Shown piece after piece: positions 33,812 to 48,317 of a stretch of 64,000 nt of DNA; the first letter of the stretch is position 1, and every line of letters starts with the position of its first letter. Origin of the DNA: Spiroplasma endosymbiont of Lonchoptera lutea (GTDB lineage: Bacteria > Bacillota_I > Bacilli_A > Mycoplasmatales > Nriv7); contig NZ_OZ026463.1 of assembly GCF_964019715.1 (NCBI RefSeq), forward strand, positions 1,066,220-1,130,219. Reading direction: 5' to 3'. Under the pieces are notes generated by a model. It was not told the origin of the DNA. It saw only the letters and a program-made list of their open reading frames with translations, and did no database searches. The position numbers and the translations under genes are program-made.

Positions 33812-34612
33812 TTATGTAGACTGGTATTTTCTAAATTCAACGGGAGTTAAATAATTTAAACTGCCATGAATTCGAATATTGTTATATCAATTAACAAAAT
33901 CAAATAGTTCGCATTTTAGTTGTGTTAAGTTTGCAAATTTTTTACCGTTAATAAATTCGGTTTTAAAGGTTTTGTAAGTTGCTTCAGCAACAGCATTATC
34001 ATATGGGCATCCTTTGGAGCTTAATGATCTTTTAATTTTAAAGGTTATTAAAATTTCATCAATAATTTTATTTTTAAACTCATTACCACGATCAGTATGA
34101 AATAAAGTTATTTTATTTAATGGTCGTGTTATCTTGTGAAAAGCTTGTTGAACTAATTCAGCAGTTTTATTTGGTCCAGCACTATAGCCAATTACTTCGC
34201 GATTAAACAAGTCAATTAATAAACAAATATAATGTCATTTAGTGCCAACTTGAACATATGTTAAATCACTAACAACAACTTCATTTAGTTTTTTGTCATT
34301 AAATTGACGATTTAAAACATTATTAATTTCGTCATTATTAACTGTTTTTTTATGATTACAATATTTTAACTTGGTGTATTTAGAAACCAAATTATTTTTG
34401 ATCATAATGAATCGGATTTTTCGTCGTGATAAAATGATATTTTTTCTTATTAAAACAGCTTTAATTTTACGAGCACCATAAATCTTGCGATTTTTATTAA
34501 ATGCACTGATAACTTCTTGTTCATAATTATTAACATCAAACTTGGTGCATTTATTAGTTTGATAATAATATGTTGATTTTAGTAAACCTAAAATCTTACA
34601 TATTTTCCTCAC
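33812..34612 (-). CDS. IS3 orfB, 266 aa
   Basis: DDE transposase part as at 6356-7156, with substitutions Ser-to-Asn (FNKNRK) and Pro-to-Leu (DKKLNE). In this long-type copy orfB is in the same phase as orfA, separated by two TAA codons. Confidence 0.9.
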
Positions 34613-34645
34613 TGAATATTTATTTTTGTTGTTATTAATTTATTG

Positions 34646-34927
34646 TTATTTTTTCCCGATTATCAGTGCTGCTTGCTTTAAAATGTCATTTTCCATTCGT
34701 AATTGTTGGTTTTCTTTTCGCAAGTAAATTAATTCATTTTCTTCGACAGTGCGATTATCTTTTGCTTTAAATGACCCAGAATTATTATAATTTTTAATTC
34801 AACTATAAATAGTTGGTTTTGGTAAATTATATTCTTTCCCTAAATTAATAACACTTTTGTCATTTTTGTATAGCATTACAATAATTTGTTTTTTAAATTC
34901 TTCAGAGTATGAGGTTTTATTTCCCAT
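34646..34927 (-). CDS. IS3 orfA, 93 aa
   Basis: HTH protein: [32 protein letters not shown], coiled [18 protein letters not shown], ending LIIGKK. Long type: one extra Ile relative to short copies. Ribosome site AAGAAGGAAT. Confidence 0.9.
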
Positions 34928-35024
34928 TTTTATATTCCTTCTTTCTTAATAATTTTGAAGTCTATATAATTATGGTCCAACTTATTGTAGCCTATTGGAT
35001 TGGCAACCCTTTTTAGGACACTTT

Positions 35025-35825
35025 TTATGTAGACTGGTATTTTCTAAATTCAACGGGAGTTAAATAATTTAAACTGCCATGAATTCGAATATTGTTATAT
35101 CAATTAACAAAATCAAATAGTTCGCATTTTAGTTGTGTTAAGTTTGCAAATTTTTTACCGTTAATAAATTCGGTTTTAAAGGTTTTGTAAGTTGCTTCAG
35201 CAATAGCATTATCATATGGGCATCCTTTGGAGCTTAATGATCTTTTAATTTTAAAGGTTATTAAAATTTCATCAATAATTTTATTTTTAAACTCATTACC
35301 ACGATCAGTATGAAATAAAGTTATTTTATTTAATGGTCGTGTTATCTTGTGAAAAGCTTGTTGAACTAATTCAGCAGTTTTATTTGGTCCAGCACTATAG
35401 CCAATTACTTCGCGATTAAACAAGTCAATTAATAAACAAATATAATGTCATTTAGTGCCAACTTGAACATATGTTAAATCACTAACAACAACTTCATTTG
35501 GTTTTTTGTCATTAAATTGACGATTTAAAACATTATTAATTTCGTCATTATTAACTGTTTTTTTATGATTACAATATTTTAACTTGGTGTATTTAGAAAC
35601 CAAATTATTTTTGATCATAATGAATCGGATTTTTCGTCGTGATAAAATGATATTTTTTCTTATTAAAACAGCTTTAATTTTACGAGCACCATAAATCTTG
35701 CGACTTTTATTAAATGCACTGATAACTTCTTGTTCATAATTATTAACATCAAACTTGGTGCATTTATTAGTTTGATAATAATATGTTGATTTTAGTAAAC
35801 CTAAAATCTTACATATTTTCCTCAC
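35025..35825 (-). CDS. IS3 orfB, 266 aa
   Basis: As unit 1; one Val-to-Ile change in YDNAIAEA near the catalytic Glu. Confidence 0.9.
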
Positions 35826-35858
35826 TGAATATTTATTTTTGTTGTTATTAATTTATTG

Positions 35859-36140
35859 TTATTTTTTCCCGATTATCAGTGCTGCTTGCTTTAAAATGTC
35901 ATTTTCCATTCGTAATTGTTGGTTTTCTTTTCGCAAGTAAATTAATTCATTTTCTTCGACAGTGCGATTATCTTTTGCTTTAAATGACCCAGAATTATTA
36001 TAATTTTTAATTCAACTATAAATAGTTGGTTTTGGTAAATTATATTCTTTCCCTAAATTAATAACACTTTTGTCATTTTTGTATAGCATTACAATAATTT
36101 GTTTTTTAAATTCTTCAGAGTATGAGGTTTTATTTCCCAT
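35859..36140 (-). CDS. IS3 orfA, 93 aa
   Basis: Same as unit 1, long type, in phase with orfB. Confidence 0.9.
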
Positions 36141-36986
36141 TTTTATATTCCTTCTTTCTTAATAATTTTGAAGTCTATATAATTATGGTCCAACTTATTG
36201 TAGCCTATTGGATTGGCAACCCTTTTTAGGACACTTTTTATGTAGACTGGTATTTTCTAAATTCAACGGGAGTTAAATAATTTAAACTGCCATGAATTCG
36301 AATATTGTTATATCAATTAACAAAATCAAATAGTTCGCATTTTAGTTGTGTTAAGTTTGCAAATTTTTTACCGTTAATAAATTCGGTTTTAAAGGTTTTG
36401 TAAGTTGCTTCAGCAACAGCATTATCATATGGGCATTCTTTGGAGATTAATGATCTTTTAATTTTAAAGGTTATTAAAATTTCATCAATAATTTTATTTT
36501 TAAACTCATTACCACGATCAGTATGAAATAAAGTTATTTTATTTAATGGTCGTGTTATCTTGTGAAAAGCTTGTTGAACTAATTCAGCAGTTTTATTTGG
36601 TCCAGCACTATAGCCAATTACTTCGCGATTAAACAAGTCAATTAATAAACAAATATAATGTCATTTAGTGCCAACTTGAACATATGTTAAATCACTAACA
36701 ACAACTTCATTTGGTTTTTTGTCATTAAATTGACGATTTAAAACATTATTAATTTCGTCATTATTAACTGTTTTTTTATGATTACAATATTTTAACTTGG
36801 TGTATTTAGAAACCAAATTATTTTTGATCATAATGAATCGGATTTTTCGTCGTGATAAAATGATATTTTTTCTTATTAAAACAGCTTTAATTTTACGAGC
36901 ACCATAAATCTTGCGACTTTTATTAAATGCACTGATAACTTCTTGTTCATAATTATTAACATCAAACTTGGTGCATTTATTAGTTT

Positions 36987-38047
36987 CCTGAAATGTAAAA
37001 TTAAAAAGGACACTTATATAAAAAACAAATTGTGTTAATTCTATAATTAAGAAAAGAAAGGAATTAGCACAATGTATAAGTATCTGACTATTGAATCAAT
37101 AATAGCAATAAAAGAATATAAAAGTTATGGATTTTCTATTCGTAAAATAGCAAAAGCAATTGATTATAGTAAATCAACTGTACACAGAGTTTGTAAATTA
37201 TTAAATCAAAACTTATTACCATTAGAAATATTGAATCAAGTTCAAAAAAATAAACAAAATGCAGGTAGAAAATTAATAATTTTAACTTTAACAGAAATTA
37301 ATACTATCAATCATTTGTTAATTACTAAAAATTATGCTCTTGATATAATTGCTGATTTTTTAAAGAAAAATAAAATAAAAAATATTTCAACAAAAACTTT
37401 ATATAACATGTTTAAAACAAATCGAATGGGTTTTGATGAAAAAAATTTATTGAGAAAAGGCAAAAATAAACCTCATAAACAAAAAGAAACTAGGGGCAGA
37501 ATTAATAATTGTAAATCTATTCATGAAAGAAATTTAATCATTCCAAATATTAAAAATATACAAGAATTTGGCCATTTAGAGGGAGATACTATCGTTGGTA
37601 AAGATCATAAAAGTTCTATTATTACTTTAGCTGATATATGATCAAAAACCACAATTCCTTTGAAAACTAAAAATCATAAAGCAGAAAGTATTACACAAAG
37701 TATAATAAAATTTATTTCAAAATTAATACCAGGAACAATTAAAACTATTACTTTTGATCGTGGTAAAGAATTTAGTAAATGAAAATTAATTGAAAAAAAT
37801 TGTAATGTTAAAATTTATTTTGCAGATGCCGGCAAACCTTGTCAAAGAGGTTTAAATGAGAACAATAATGGTATTTTAAGAAGATATTTACCAAAATCTA
37901 CTGTTTTATCTTCATATAAACAAAAAGACTTAAATTCTATAGCATTTCAAATTAATTCTACACCCAGAAAATCATTATCTTATAAAAGACCAATAGATTT
38001 AATACAATTATTTTAAAAAACTGTCCCATTTATATTTACAATTCAGG
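36987..38047 (+). mobile_element. IS30-family element, copy E
   Basis: 1061 bp inserted in IS3 orfB with a TTT duplication, showing true transposition of this IS30. Confidence 0.95.
37072..38016 (+). CDS. IS30 transposase, 314 aa
   Basis: Intact copy; one Asp-to-Val change near the C-terminus (TVLSSYKQ instead of TDLSSYKQ). Confidence 0.92.
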
Positions 38048-38134
38048 TTTGATAATAATATGTTGATTTTAGTAAACCTAAAATCTTACATATTTTCCTC
38101 ACTGAATATTTATTTTTGTTGTTATTAATTATTG

Positions 38135-38413
38135 TTATTTTTTCCCGATTATCAGTGCTGCTTGCTTTAAAATGTTATTTTCCATTCGTAATTGTTGGTT
38201 TTCTTTTCGCAAGTAAATTAATTCATTTTCTTCGACAGTGCGATTATCTTTTGCTTTAAATGACCCAGAATTATTATAATTTTTAATTCAACTATAAATA
38301 GTTGGTTTTGGTAAATTATATTCTTTCCCTAAATTAATAACACTTTTGTCATTTTTGTATAGCGTTACAATTTGTTTTTTAAATTCTTCAGAGTATGAGG
38401 TTTTATTTTCCAT
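38135..38413 (-). CDS. IS3 orfA, 92 aa
   Basis: Short type, lacking one Ile codon; begins MENKTSYS rather than MGNKTSYS, and TALYKN replaces VMLYKN-type residues. Frame relation to orfB is the -1 arrangement. Confidence 0.85.
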
Positions 38414-38517
38414 TTTTATATTCCTTCTTTCTTAATAATTTTGAAGTCTATATAATTATGGTCCAACTTATTGTAGCCTATCCATATCCAACTTATATAA
38501 AAAGGGAGATATATAAT

Positions 38518-38808
38518 ATGGATTTATTAGGTGCTTGAGGTATTATCGGTTTTATTGCGATGATTTTCTTAGGAATAGAATTAGTGTTTGTGGTGATATG
38601 AAGTCTTGATCGTTTACTTGTAAAGCGTAAAAAAGCAGTTAAAGCAACTAGCATAGAAGAACAAGATAATACTATTGAAGAAGTTAAGGTTGGAGAAGTT
38701 GAGTTAGATGAAATTGTAGTTCCAACTACTACTGTAGAAATTCATCAAAATAACCAAGAAGTGCTATTAGATGAACAACAAGAAACGGTTCAAGAAACAA
38801 AGTTATAA
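38518..38808 (+). CDS. small membrane-anchored acidic protein, 96 aa
   Basis: ATG 38518 follows AAGGGAGAT and a TATAAT-like box. One N-terminal membrane helix (about 5-28), a basic stretch KRKKAVK, then a 55-residue tail dominated by Glu, Val and Gln. Wedged between IS3 and ISb, so its native neighbours are gone. Not recognised; could be a cytoplasmic-facing adaptor. Confidence 0.65.
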
Positions 38809-38811
38809 TAT

Positions 38812-39888
38812 GCTGAATTATACTTGTAAGTGCAAGTAAATAAAATTGCAAAAGATTTCATATAAAAATTTCATGATGCTAAGTTTATTTTAGAAAAAGT
38901 AAATTTAAGGAGTTTTTATATGGGATACAAACATCTTGGCATAGATGAAAGAATTTATATTGAGAATCAATTGAAATTTAAAGTAAAAATTAGTGAAATA
39001 GCTAAAAATCTTAATCGAAGTATTAGTACTATTAATCGAGAAGTTAATAGAAATAAAGATAATAATCATTATTTTTCATTAATTGCATAAAATAAAGCAG
39101 AAAATAGAAAACAATTACATGTTTATTTTCATAAATTTAAAAATAGAGAATTAGTAAAATATGTACAACAAAAATTATTATTAGGTTGATCGCCTGAACA
39201 AATTTATGGCAGAATTAAAAATTTTCATCAAGAATGAATTATTAGTTTTAAAACAATTTACAATTGAATTTATTCTGGATTACTTGAAAAGGTTACTAGT
39301 AAAAATTTAAGAAGAAAAGGTAAGAAACGAAAATCTCAAGAAAATCGGGGTAAATTTAATGGTAAATCCATTAAAGAACGAAATGTTAATAATCGCATAA
39401 CTCTTGGCCATTGAGAAGGTGATACTGTAGTATCATCACGAGGTAAAAGTAAATCATGTTTAATAACTTTAGTTGAAAGAACATCAAGATTTACTTTAGC
39501 AATATTAGTTGAAAATAGAACTACTAAAGTTATTAACAAAAATATTAGTCATTATTTATCAATTCTTCCAAATAATCTTGTTAAGACTATAACATTTGAT
39601 AGGGGTAAAGAATTTGCTAATTGACAACAACTTGAAAAAAATTTAAATGTGAAAATTTATTTTGCTGATGCATATTCACCTTGACAAAGAGGTACTAATG
39701 AAAATACTAATGGTTTAATTAGAGAAAAATTTCCTAAAAAATTTAATTTTTCAAACACTACTAAAAATCCAGTTCATAAATTTATATTGTCTTTAAACCA
39801 AAGACCAAGAAAAATACTAAATTATCTTTCGCCAATCGAATATTTGGTTAGAAAAATAATTTAGTTGCACTTAACTTTACAATTTGGC
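38812..39888 (+). mobile_element. second IS30-family element (ISb), copy 1
   Basis: 1077 bp with about 29-base imperfect terminal repeats (GCTGAATTATACTTG... / GCCAAATTGTAAAG...). Distinct in sequence from the other IS30. Other copies at 55891-56967 and 61072-62148. Confidence 0.93.
38920..39864 (+). pseudogene. ISb transposase, nonsense mutated
   Basis: 314-codon IS30-type DDE transposase (HWEGDTVV, TFDRGKEF, RGTNENTNGLIREKF). Here CAA is TAA at 39088-39090, after 56 residues, leaving only the HTH part readable. ATG follows TAAGGAG. Confidence 0.9.
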
Positions 39889-39894
39889 ATAGTT

Positions 39895-39929
39895 AAAAAG
39901 TCAATCAATAAATAATTGATTGACTTTTT
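39895..39929. terminator. bidirectional terminator upstream of ligA copy 2
   Basis: Same 15-pair hairpin as 19060-19094. Confidence 0.8.
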
Positions 39930-40089
39930 ATTTATTACTAGTTAGAGTTTAATTTATTAAATTATGAAGTAATTAGTCATAATTAATATATGTTATAATT
40001 TAATGGTGAAATATTATGGGGTGGCTCGAATGAATGAAAAATTAGCAAAAAAGGAAATTTTGCGGTTAAAAAAATTAATTGAGCAGTGA

Positions 40090-41634
<1,545 letters not shown>

Positions 41635-41831
41635 TGACATTAAAAAAATTAGGTTTTCCAATTAATAATGAATATCGTTTATGCAATAGTATTAATGAAG
41701 TATGAGAATATATAAAAGAATATGACCTTAAAAGAAAACAATTAGATTATGATACTGATGGTATTGTAATTAAAATTAATGATTTATCATTATATAATAT
41801 TATTGGACAAACAAGTAAAAGTCCTAAATGA

Positions 41832-42107
<276 letters not shown>

Positions 42108-42926
42108 TGAAAATTAATTGAATATTGTCCAAATTGTAATAGTAAATTAGAAAATGCTGTTTTAGAAGTTGATCAGTATTGTATTAATATTAATTGTTCG
42201 CAAAGAATTGTTCGGTCATTAATACATTATTGTTCAAGAAGAGCAATGGATATTAGTGGTGTTAGTGAGAAAATAATTATTCGGTTGTATCAATTAGGTT
42301 GATTAAAAAAAGTTAGTGATTTATATTTATTGGAAAATCGAAAACAAGATATTATTGCTTTAGATAATTTTGGTGAAAAATCATTTAATAATATGATTAA
42401 GGCAATTAATCGTTCAAAAATGAAGTCGTTGCAACATTTGTTATTTGGTTTAGGGATTCGTCATATTGGTGAGAAAACTGCTTTACAGTTAGCAAAACAT
42501 TATGAAGATATTGATAATTTACTTAAAGCTAAAAGTGAGCAGTTAGAAATGATTTATGATATTGGTGCGGTCATTATTGAAAGTTTGATTGATTGATTTT
42601 CACATCAAGAAAATTTACAATTAATTAATGATTTAAAAATTTATGGTGTTAATATGAAATATTTTCCCATAGCAAATGATAATGAAAATAATCCCTTTTT
42701 TCATAAAACGGTTGTGATTACGGGCACATTCGCAAAACCAAGAAGTTATTATGTTGAAGAATTACAAGGATTAAATGCTAATATTACTAATACAGTTAGT
42801 AAAAATACTGACTATTTATTAGTTGGTAGTAATGCTGGCAGTAAATTAGAAAGTGCTAAAAAATTTAATGTTAAAATTTTAACAATAGCAGAGTATGAGC
42901 AATTAAAAGAAGGAGTGTAAGTAGTA

Positions 42927-43220
42927 GTGGAAAATATTACTTCGGAATTATTACGAGAAATTACTAATAATTTAATGCTAGAGTTGGAAGAAGAAGAGTA
43001 TAAGTTATTAGCAGAAGAGTTTTATATTGTTTTAGAACAAATGAAGTTAGTACAGACAATTGATGTGGAAGGGTATGAACCAATGCATTATCCATTTTTA
43101 AATTCGCAACATTTATTACGCGAAGATGATAATGTAATGATTAATGAACAATCCCTTGTTTTGCAAAATGCGTGAGAAGTAAAAGATGATTATATTGTTA
43201 TTAATAGGGTGGTTGAATAA
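42927..43220 (+). CDS. gatC: GatC, copy 2, 97 aa
   Basis: As copy 1 except Tyr for His in VEGYEPMHYP. GTG start, one-base overlap with gatA. Transcription from the ligA promoter must now pass through IS30 G. Confidence 0.9.
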
Positions 43221-44686
43221 TGATGAAAATGACAATTGAATTATTGCATCAACAATTATTACAGAAGAAAACATCACCAATTAAAATTGTTCGTGATGCG
43301 ATTGCTAAGGCAAAAAAATATGAACATTATAATGGTGTTGTTAAATTATTAGAAGAAGAAGCGATGGTCATTGCTAAGCATTTGGAATCAATGCCAATTC
43401 CTGAAGATAATTATTTATTTGCTATACCTTATGCGGTTAAAGATAATTTAGCAACTAAGAACATTGTAACTAGTGGGGGAACAAAAATTTTGGAAAATTT
43501 TGTGCCGACATTTGATAGTAAAGTAGTTAAAGATATTAATGATTATCAAGCTGTTAATATTGCTAAAGCAACACTTGATGAATTAGGAATGGGTGGTACT
43601 GGTTTGGATAGTTTTACGGGTTTTGTTTATAATCCGTGAAATAAAAATCATATTACAGGGGGGAGTTCATCAGGAAGTGCGGCGTTGGTTGCTTTGGGTG
43701 TTGTTCCGTTTGCCTTGGCAAGTGATACGGGTGATTCAATTAGAAAACCAGCATCGTATACAGGGATTGTTGGTATTAAACCAACTTATGGGCTTATTTC
43801 TCGCTATGGGTTATTTCCCTATGCACCGTCTTTAGATACTGTTGGTGTACTTGCTAATACTGTTCGTGATTGTGCAATTGTTATGGATGCGACAGTTAAG
43901 TTTGATGCGAATGATTTGACTAGTCAGCAAGCAAAGGAAAAAGATTATTTGCAAAATCTTAGTCTTGATATTAAAAAATATCGTTTGGCGACTATTAAAT
44001 CGGTTAATGATGGTTTGCGACCGTTAACGGGAGTTTTGTGGTCTTCGGTAATTAGTAAATTAAAAGAGCAAGGTTTACTTATTGAAGATATTGATTTTCC
44101 CCTTGATTTATTAAAGGCATTATTACTAGTTTATATGGTTATTTCGTTTGCGGAAGCTACTAGTTCGCAAAGTAATTTAACAGCAATTAATTTTGGGAAA
44201 CGAATTAGTAAAGATGATGATTCTTATCAAAATATTATGATTAAAAGTCGTAGTGTATTGGGAAAGACAGTTAAAAGAAGATATGTTATTGGGGCATATG
44301 CTTTGGCACAAGCAAATCAACAGGAATTATTTTTGCAAGCAAAAAAGGTGCGACGAAAAATTGTTGATCATTTTGAAAAAATTTTTACTGATTATGATGG
44401 ACTGTTATTGCCAGCAGCTGGTGGTGATGCTCCGACAATTGAGAAAACTATTAATCATAAATTAGAGTTAAGTGATGTTAATAACTTAACAAATGATGCG
44501 TTGTTATTAGCTAATTTTTCGGGTGCGCCTTCAATCACAATTCCTATTGGTTTAGTAAATGAATTGCCATTTGGAATGACAATTAATTGTTTACCATTTG
44601 CTGATCAAAAGGCGTTAAATATTGCTTATGGAATTGAAAAAATTATTAACTTTGAAAATTCTTGTCATCATCGAAAGGAAAAATAA
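43220..44686 (+). CDS. gatA: GatA, copy 2, 488 aa
   Basis: Differs from copy 1 at Tyr/His (KYEHYNG) and at Pro/Leu in LLVYMVISFAEA, where the amidase family normally has Pro; the change suggests this copy may be losing function. Triad residues unchanged. Confidence 0.93.
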
Positions 44687-44689
44687 ATA

Positions 44690-46129
44690 ATGAAATTACA
44701 ACCTGTTATTGGAATTGAAATTCATATTGAGTTAAAAACAAAAACAAAGATGTTTTCTAATAGTCCGGTGACATTTGCTAGTATTCCTAATAGTCAAGTA
44801 AATGAAATTGATTTGGGTTATCCGGGAAGTTTACCTTCTATTAATAAACAAGCAGTAGTATTAGCTATTAGAGCGTGTCAAGCGTTAAATATGAAGATTA
44901 ATCCAGTATTATCATTTGATCGTAAGAATTATTTTTATCCGGATTTGCCTAAAGGATATCAAATAACCCAACAAAATAATCCGATTGGTAGTAATGGTAA
45001 ATTAACGATTGCTACTAACAATATGCAACAAGATATTTTGGTTACGCGGTTGCATTTAGAAGAAGATACCGCTAAACAAATTCATTTAGATAATATTACT
45101 TTGTTAGATTATAATCGGGCGGGAATTGGTTTAATTGAGATTGTTAGTGAACCTGTTATTTATGATGTTGAGACGGCAATTAATTATATTGAAACATTGC
45201 GTAAGACATTATTACATTTAGGGGTTAGTAATGCTAAAATGAGTGAAGGTTCATTTCGTTGTGATATTAATATTTCTTTACGACCGATAGAAAGTAAGGA
45301 TTTTTTTAAACGCGTGGAAGTTAAAAATTTAAATTCTTTAAATAATGTTAAAAGAGCGATTGAATTTGAAATTAAACGACAAACTAATTTAATTAATCAA
45401 GGAACACCTTTAAAAAGTAATGAAACACGCAGATTTGATGAAAAAACAAAAACAACAATTTTAATGCGTTCTAAAGAGTCAACGGTTGATTATAAGTATT
45501 TTCCCGAACCAAATATAGTTCCGATTAGTTTAGAACAGCATTGAATTGAAGAGATTATTAATACTAGTCCAGAATCGTATCCCCAAAAACAAATTCGTTA
45601 TGTAGAAACATATGGTTTGCATATTAATGAAGTTAATGTTTTGTTACAAGATATTGAATTAACTAATTTTTTTGAAAAGACAATTGAACATACTAAATAT
45701 TATCGTTTGGTGTTAAATATGCTTATTGGTGATATTAGTGCTTATTTGAAACAAAAAGATGCTTTTTTATTAGATACTCAGTTAACACCGATTAATTTGG
45801 CCCAGATAGTTGATATTTTACAACGAAAGGAAATATCGCAAAGACAAGCCAAGACATTATTATTACATTTGCTAGAAAATAATGTGAGTGTTGAGCAGAG
45901 TATTAAGCAACTTAACTTACAACAAATAAATGATGAAAAGATAATTAGGAGTTTAATTAAACCGTTTATTTTGGAAAACTTACAAATATTGAAAGATTAT
46001 CCTTCTCGTCCTGAGAGAGTGTTAAAGTTTTATATGGGACACTTAATGAAAGTTACTAAGGGACAAGTTAATCCTGAAATAGGACAAAAGATTATTGAAG
46101 AAATAATTTCTGAAAATATTAGTAAATAA
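44690..46129 (+). CDS. gatB: GatB, copy 2, 479 aa
   Basis: Differs from copy 1 by Ile/Thr (EEDTAKQ), Ile/Thr (EHTKYY), Ser/Phe (KDAFLLD) and Ala/Val (ENNVSVE). All frames and signatures intact. Confidence 0.93.
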
Positions 46130-46139
46130 TTAAGTTTAC

Positions 46140-46168
46140 AAAAAAACAGCACATTGTGCTGTTTTTTT
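46140..46168. terminator. bidirectional terminator gatB / ktrA, copy 2
   Basis: Identical hairpin to 24421-24449. Confidence 0.9.
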
Positions 46169-46856
46169 AAATATCTTCGGTTTCTTTTGCTCCCGTAATG
46201 TATTCGTGAATTTCTTGGATGTATTTGTTTTTAGCAATGAATAGAACTTCGTCGCCGTAGCTAAGAATGGTATCGGCATCGGGCAAGATAATTTTTTTGT
46301 TGTGTTTAATGTGAATAATGTTAACTCTTTTGTTGTTAATTAGTTTGATTTCTTCAAGGGGTTTTCCTAAGATAATTTTATTTGTGGCTTCAACTAAACT
46401 AATGCTAAATTCACCATCAACATCTTTAATGTCAACTTCTAGACCTCATAGGGCTTTTAGGGCAGTTTGTCTTCCTGAGGAAATATCGGGTTTGACAATT
46501 TGATTAATCCCAATTGCTCGTAAAATCTTTTCATGAGGATTATTAATAGCTTTAGCAATGATATTGCTGGTTTCTAATTCTTTTAGGTTAACAGCTACTA
46601 GAACTGATGATTGAATATTGCTACCGATAGCAATAATAATGTCATTAATATTTTTAATTCCAATACTTTCTAATGCTTCTAAGTCAGTGGCATCTAATTC
46701 GTAGCCGTTAATGTTAGCAAAATTTCCCGTAATTTTTCTGATTTTACTATTATCTTGATCAATAACAATGACATTGTGGTTCATTGATGCTAATGTTTCT
46801 GCAACTGCTGTGCCGAAATTACCTAAACCAATTATACAAAATTCTTTTGCTGCCAT
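46167..46856 (-). CDS. ktrA: KtrA potassium-uptake RCK protein, 229 aa, intact copy
   Basis: Cytoplasmic ring subunit that gates KtrB in response to nucleotides. RCK_N Rossmann fold with GLGNFG (about 10-15) and VIVIDQD, then RCK_C (about 135-220) with EEIKLINNKRVNI. Start ATG 46854-46856 is followed upstream by AGAGGTG, a good ribosome site. Ends at the shared terminator. The partner ktrB is at 1-1446. Confidence 0.95.
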
Positions 46857-46918
46857 TATTTAACACCTCTTATATATTTGAAACTATTACCACAAAATTA
46901 TACTATATTTTATCTCCT

Positions 46919-47478
46919 CCTGAAATGTAAAATTAAAAAGGACACTTATATAAAAAACAAATTGTGTTAATTCTATAATTAAGAAAAGAAAGGAATTAGC
47001 ACAATGTATAAGTATCTGACTATTGAATCAATAATAGCAATAAAAGAATATAAAAGTTATGGATTTTCTATTCGTAAAATAGCAAAAGCAATTGATTATA
47101 GTAAATCAACTGTACACAGAGTTTGTAAATTATTAAATCAAAACTTATTACCATTAGAAATATTGAATCAAGTTCAAAAAAATAAACAAAATGCAGGTAG
47201 AAAATTAATAATTTTAACTTTAACAGAAATTAATACTATCAATCATTTGTTAATTACTAAAAATTATGCTCTTGATATAATTGCTGATTTTTTAAAGAAA
47301 AATAAAATAAAAAATATTTCAACAAAAACTTTATATAACATGTTTAAAACAAATCGAATGGGTTTTGATGAAAAAAATTTATTGAGAAAAGGCAAAAATA
47401 AACCTCATAAACAAAAAGAAACTAGGGGCAGAATTAATAATTGTAAATCTATTCATGAAAGAAATTTAATCATTCCAA
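46919..47478 (+). mobile_element. IS30 fragment, 5' half (copy F)
   Basis: Normal left end, transposase start at 47004, match ends at CATTCCAA (47478). Encodes the HTH and start of the core, then runs into foreign sequence and a stop at 47519. 47479-47590 holds no recognisable gene. Confidence 0.92.
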
Positions 47479-48317
47479 GGTCGCGTTTAGTTTTCTTAGG
47501 TATTGCTTTGAAGAAGTAAAACAATCAGCTAATTATATTATTTAATTACTAAACTAACCATACCTTTCTTGTTATTGTCATTTTTATTCATTACCATTTT
47601 ATCATATTATTGAATTTTTCATCATTTTTATTATTATATTTATTTCATAATGAACTTTTATATATTTCTTTTCTGATTTCTATTTCTGAATTAATATTTT
47701 CATTAATGTAATGTAATACATTTAATTTGTTTAAATTTGCCATTCTTAAATGTAATAGGTTATTTAAATTCTTATGATTATATATTTTTGCCCCATATCC
47801 TAATTGTTGTTTTACCAAATGTGACACATCACTTTCAATGCTACAACCAATATTTCATTCTAAATTTTGATGATGAATACCATGTTTATTATTACTGAAA
47901 TAATTACTCGCCTTTCTTAAATTTGTTTTAATATCTTTATTTAATTCATTTTTAGCAATATTACGAATGTTTTTTATTAATTCTTGATGATTTCCATCCT
48001 TATATAATTTAATTCAGCTATTTAGTGTTACTTTGCGATTTTCAAAAATAATATTAAATGCAGTTTGTTTTAATTTTTTAATAGCATGATAACTATCTAA
48101 AATGTATCTAACATTACCAAAACTATTGGCAATTTCTCTAATTCAAGTAGCACCATCACCACAAAAAATTATTTTGTCATAATTAATATTCACATAATGT
48201 TTTTGTAATTCTCTAATTAATAAATCACGATAACCCATCGTATTTATTCGTTTACCAACTTTTAACATTAGAAAATGACCTCGTTTATTGGATTGGCAAC
48301 CCTTTTTAGGACACTTT

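Larger units (their letters stand above)
33783..34995 (-). mobile_element. IS3-family element, copy 2 (array unit 1, long type)
   Basis: First of three head-to-tail IS3 units. Right end TGGATTGGC at 33783; its left end reads GTAGCCTAT and lacks the terminal CCA, the next unit starting immediately. Confidence 0.93.
34996..36208 (-). mobile_element. IS3-family element, copy 3 (array unit 2, long type)
   Basis: Exact 1213-base period with unit 1; again the left end lacks CCA at the junction with the next unit. Confidence 0.93.
36238..38102 (-). pseudogene. IS3 orfB split by IS30
   Basis: Start GTG at 38100-38102, cut after about 18 codons at 38048 and resumed at 36986 to the stop at 36238. Also carries SSKG-to-ISKE changes before PYDNAVAE. 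Confidence 0.9.
36209..38484 (-). mobile_element. IS3-family element, copy 4 (array unit 3), split by IS30
   Basis: Third unit, with a complete left end (CCTATCCA at 38484). IS30 copy E sits at 36987-38047 with TTT target duplication. The orfA end is of the short type, unlike units 1 and 2, so the array is a mosaic. Confidence 0.93.

Noticed and set aside
47479-47590. Possible gene end fused to IS30 fragment F
   Set aside because: The 13 codons after the IS30 break have no recognisable similarity; only a junction product.
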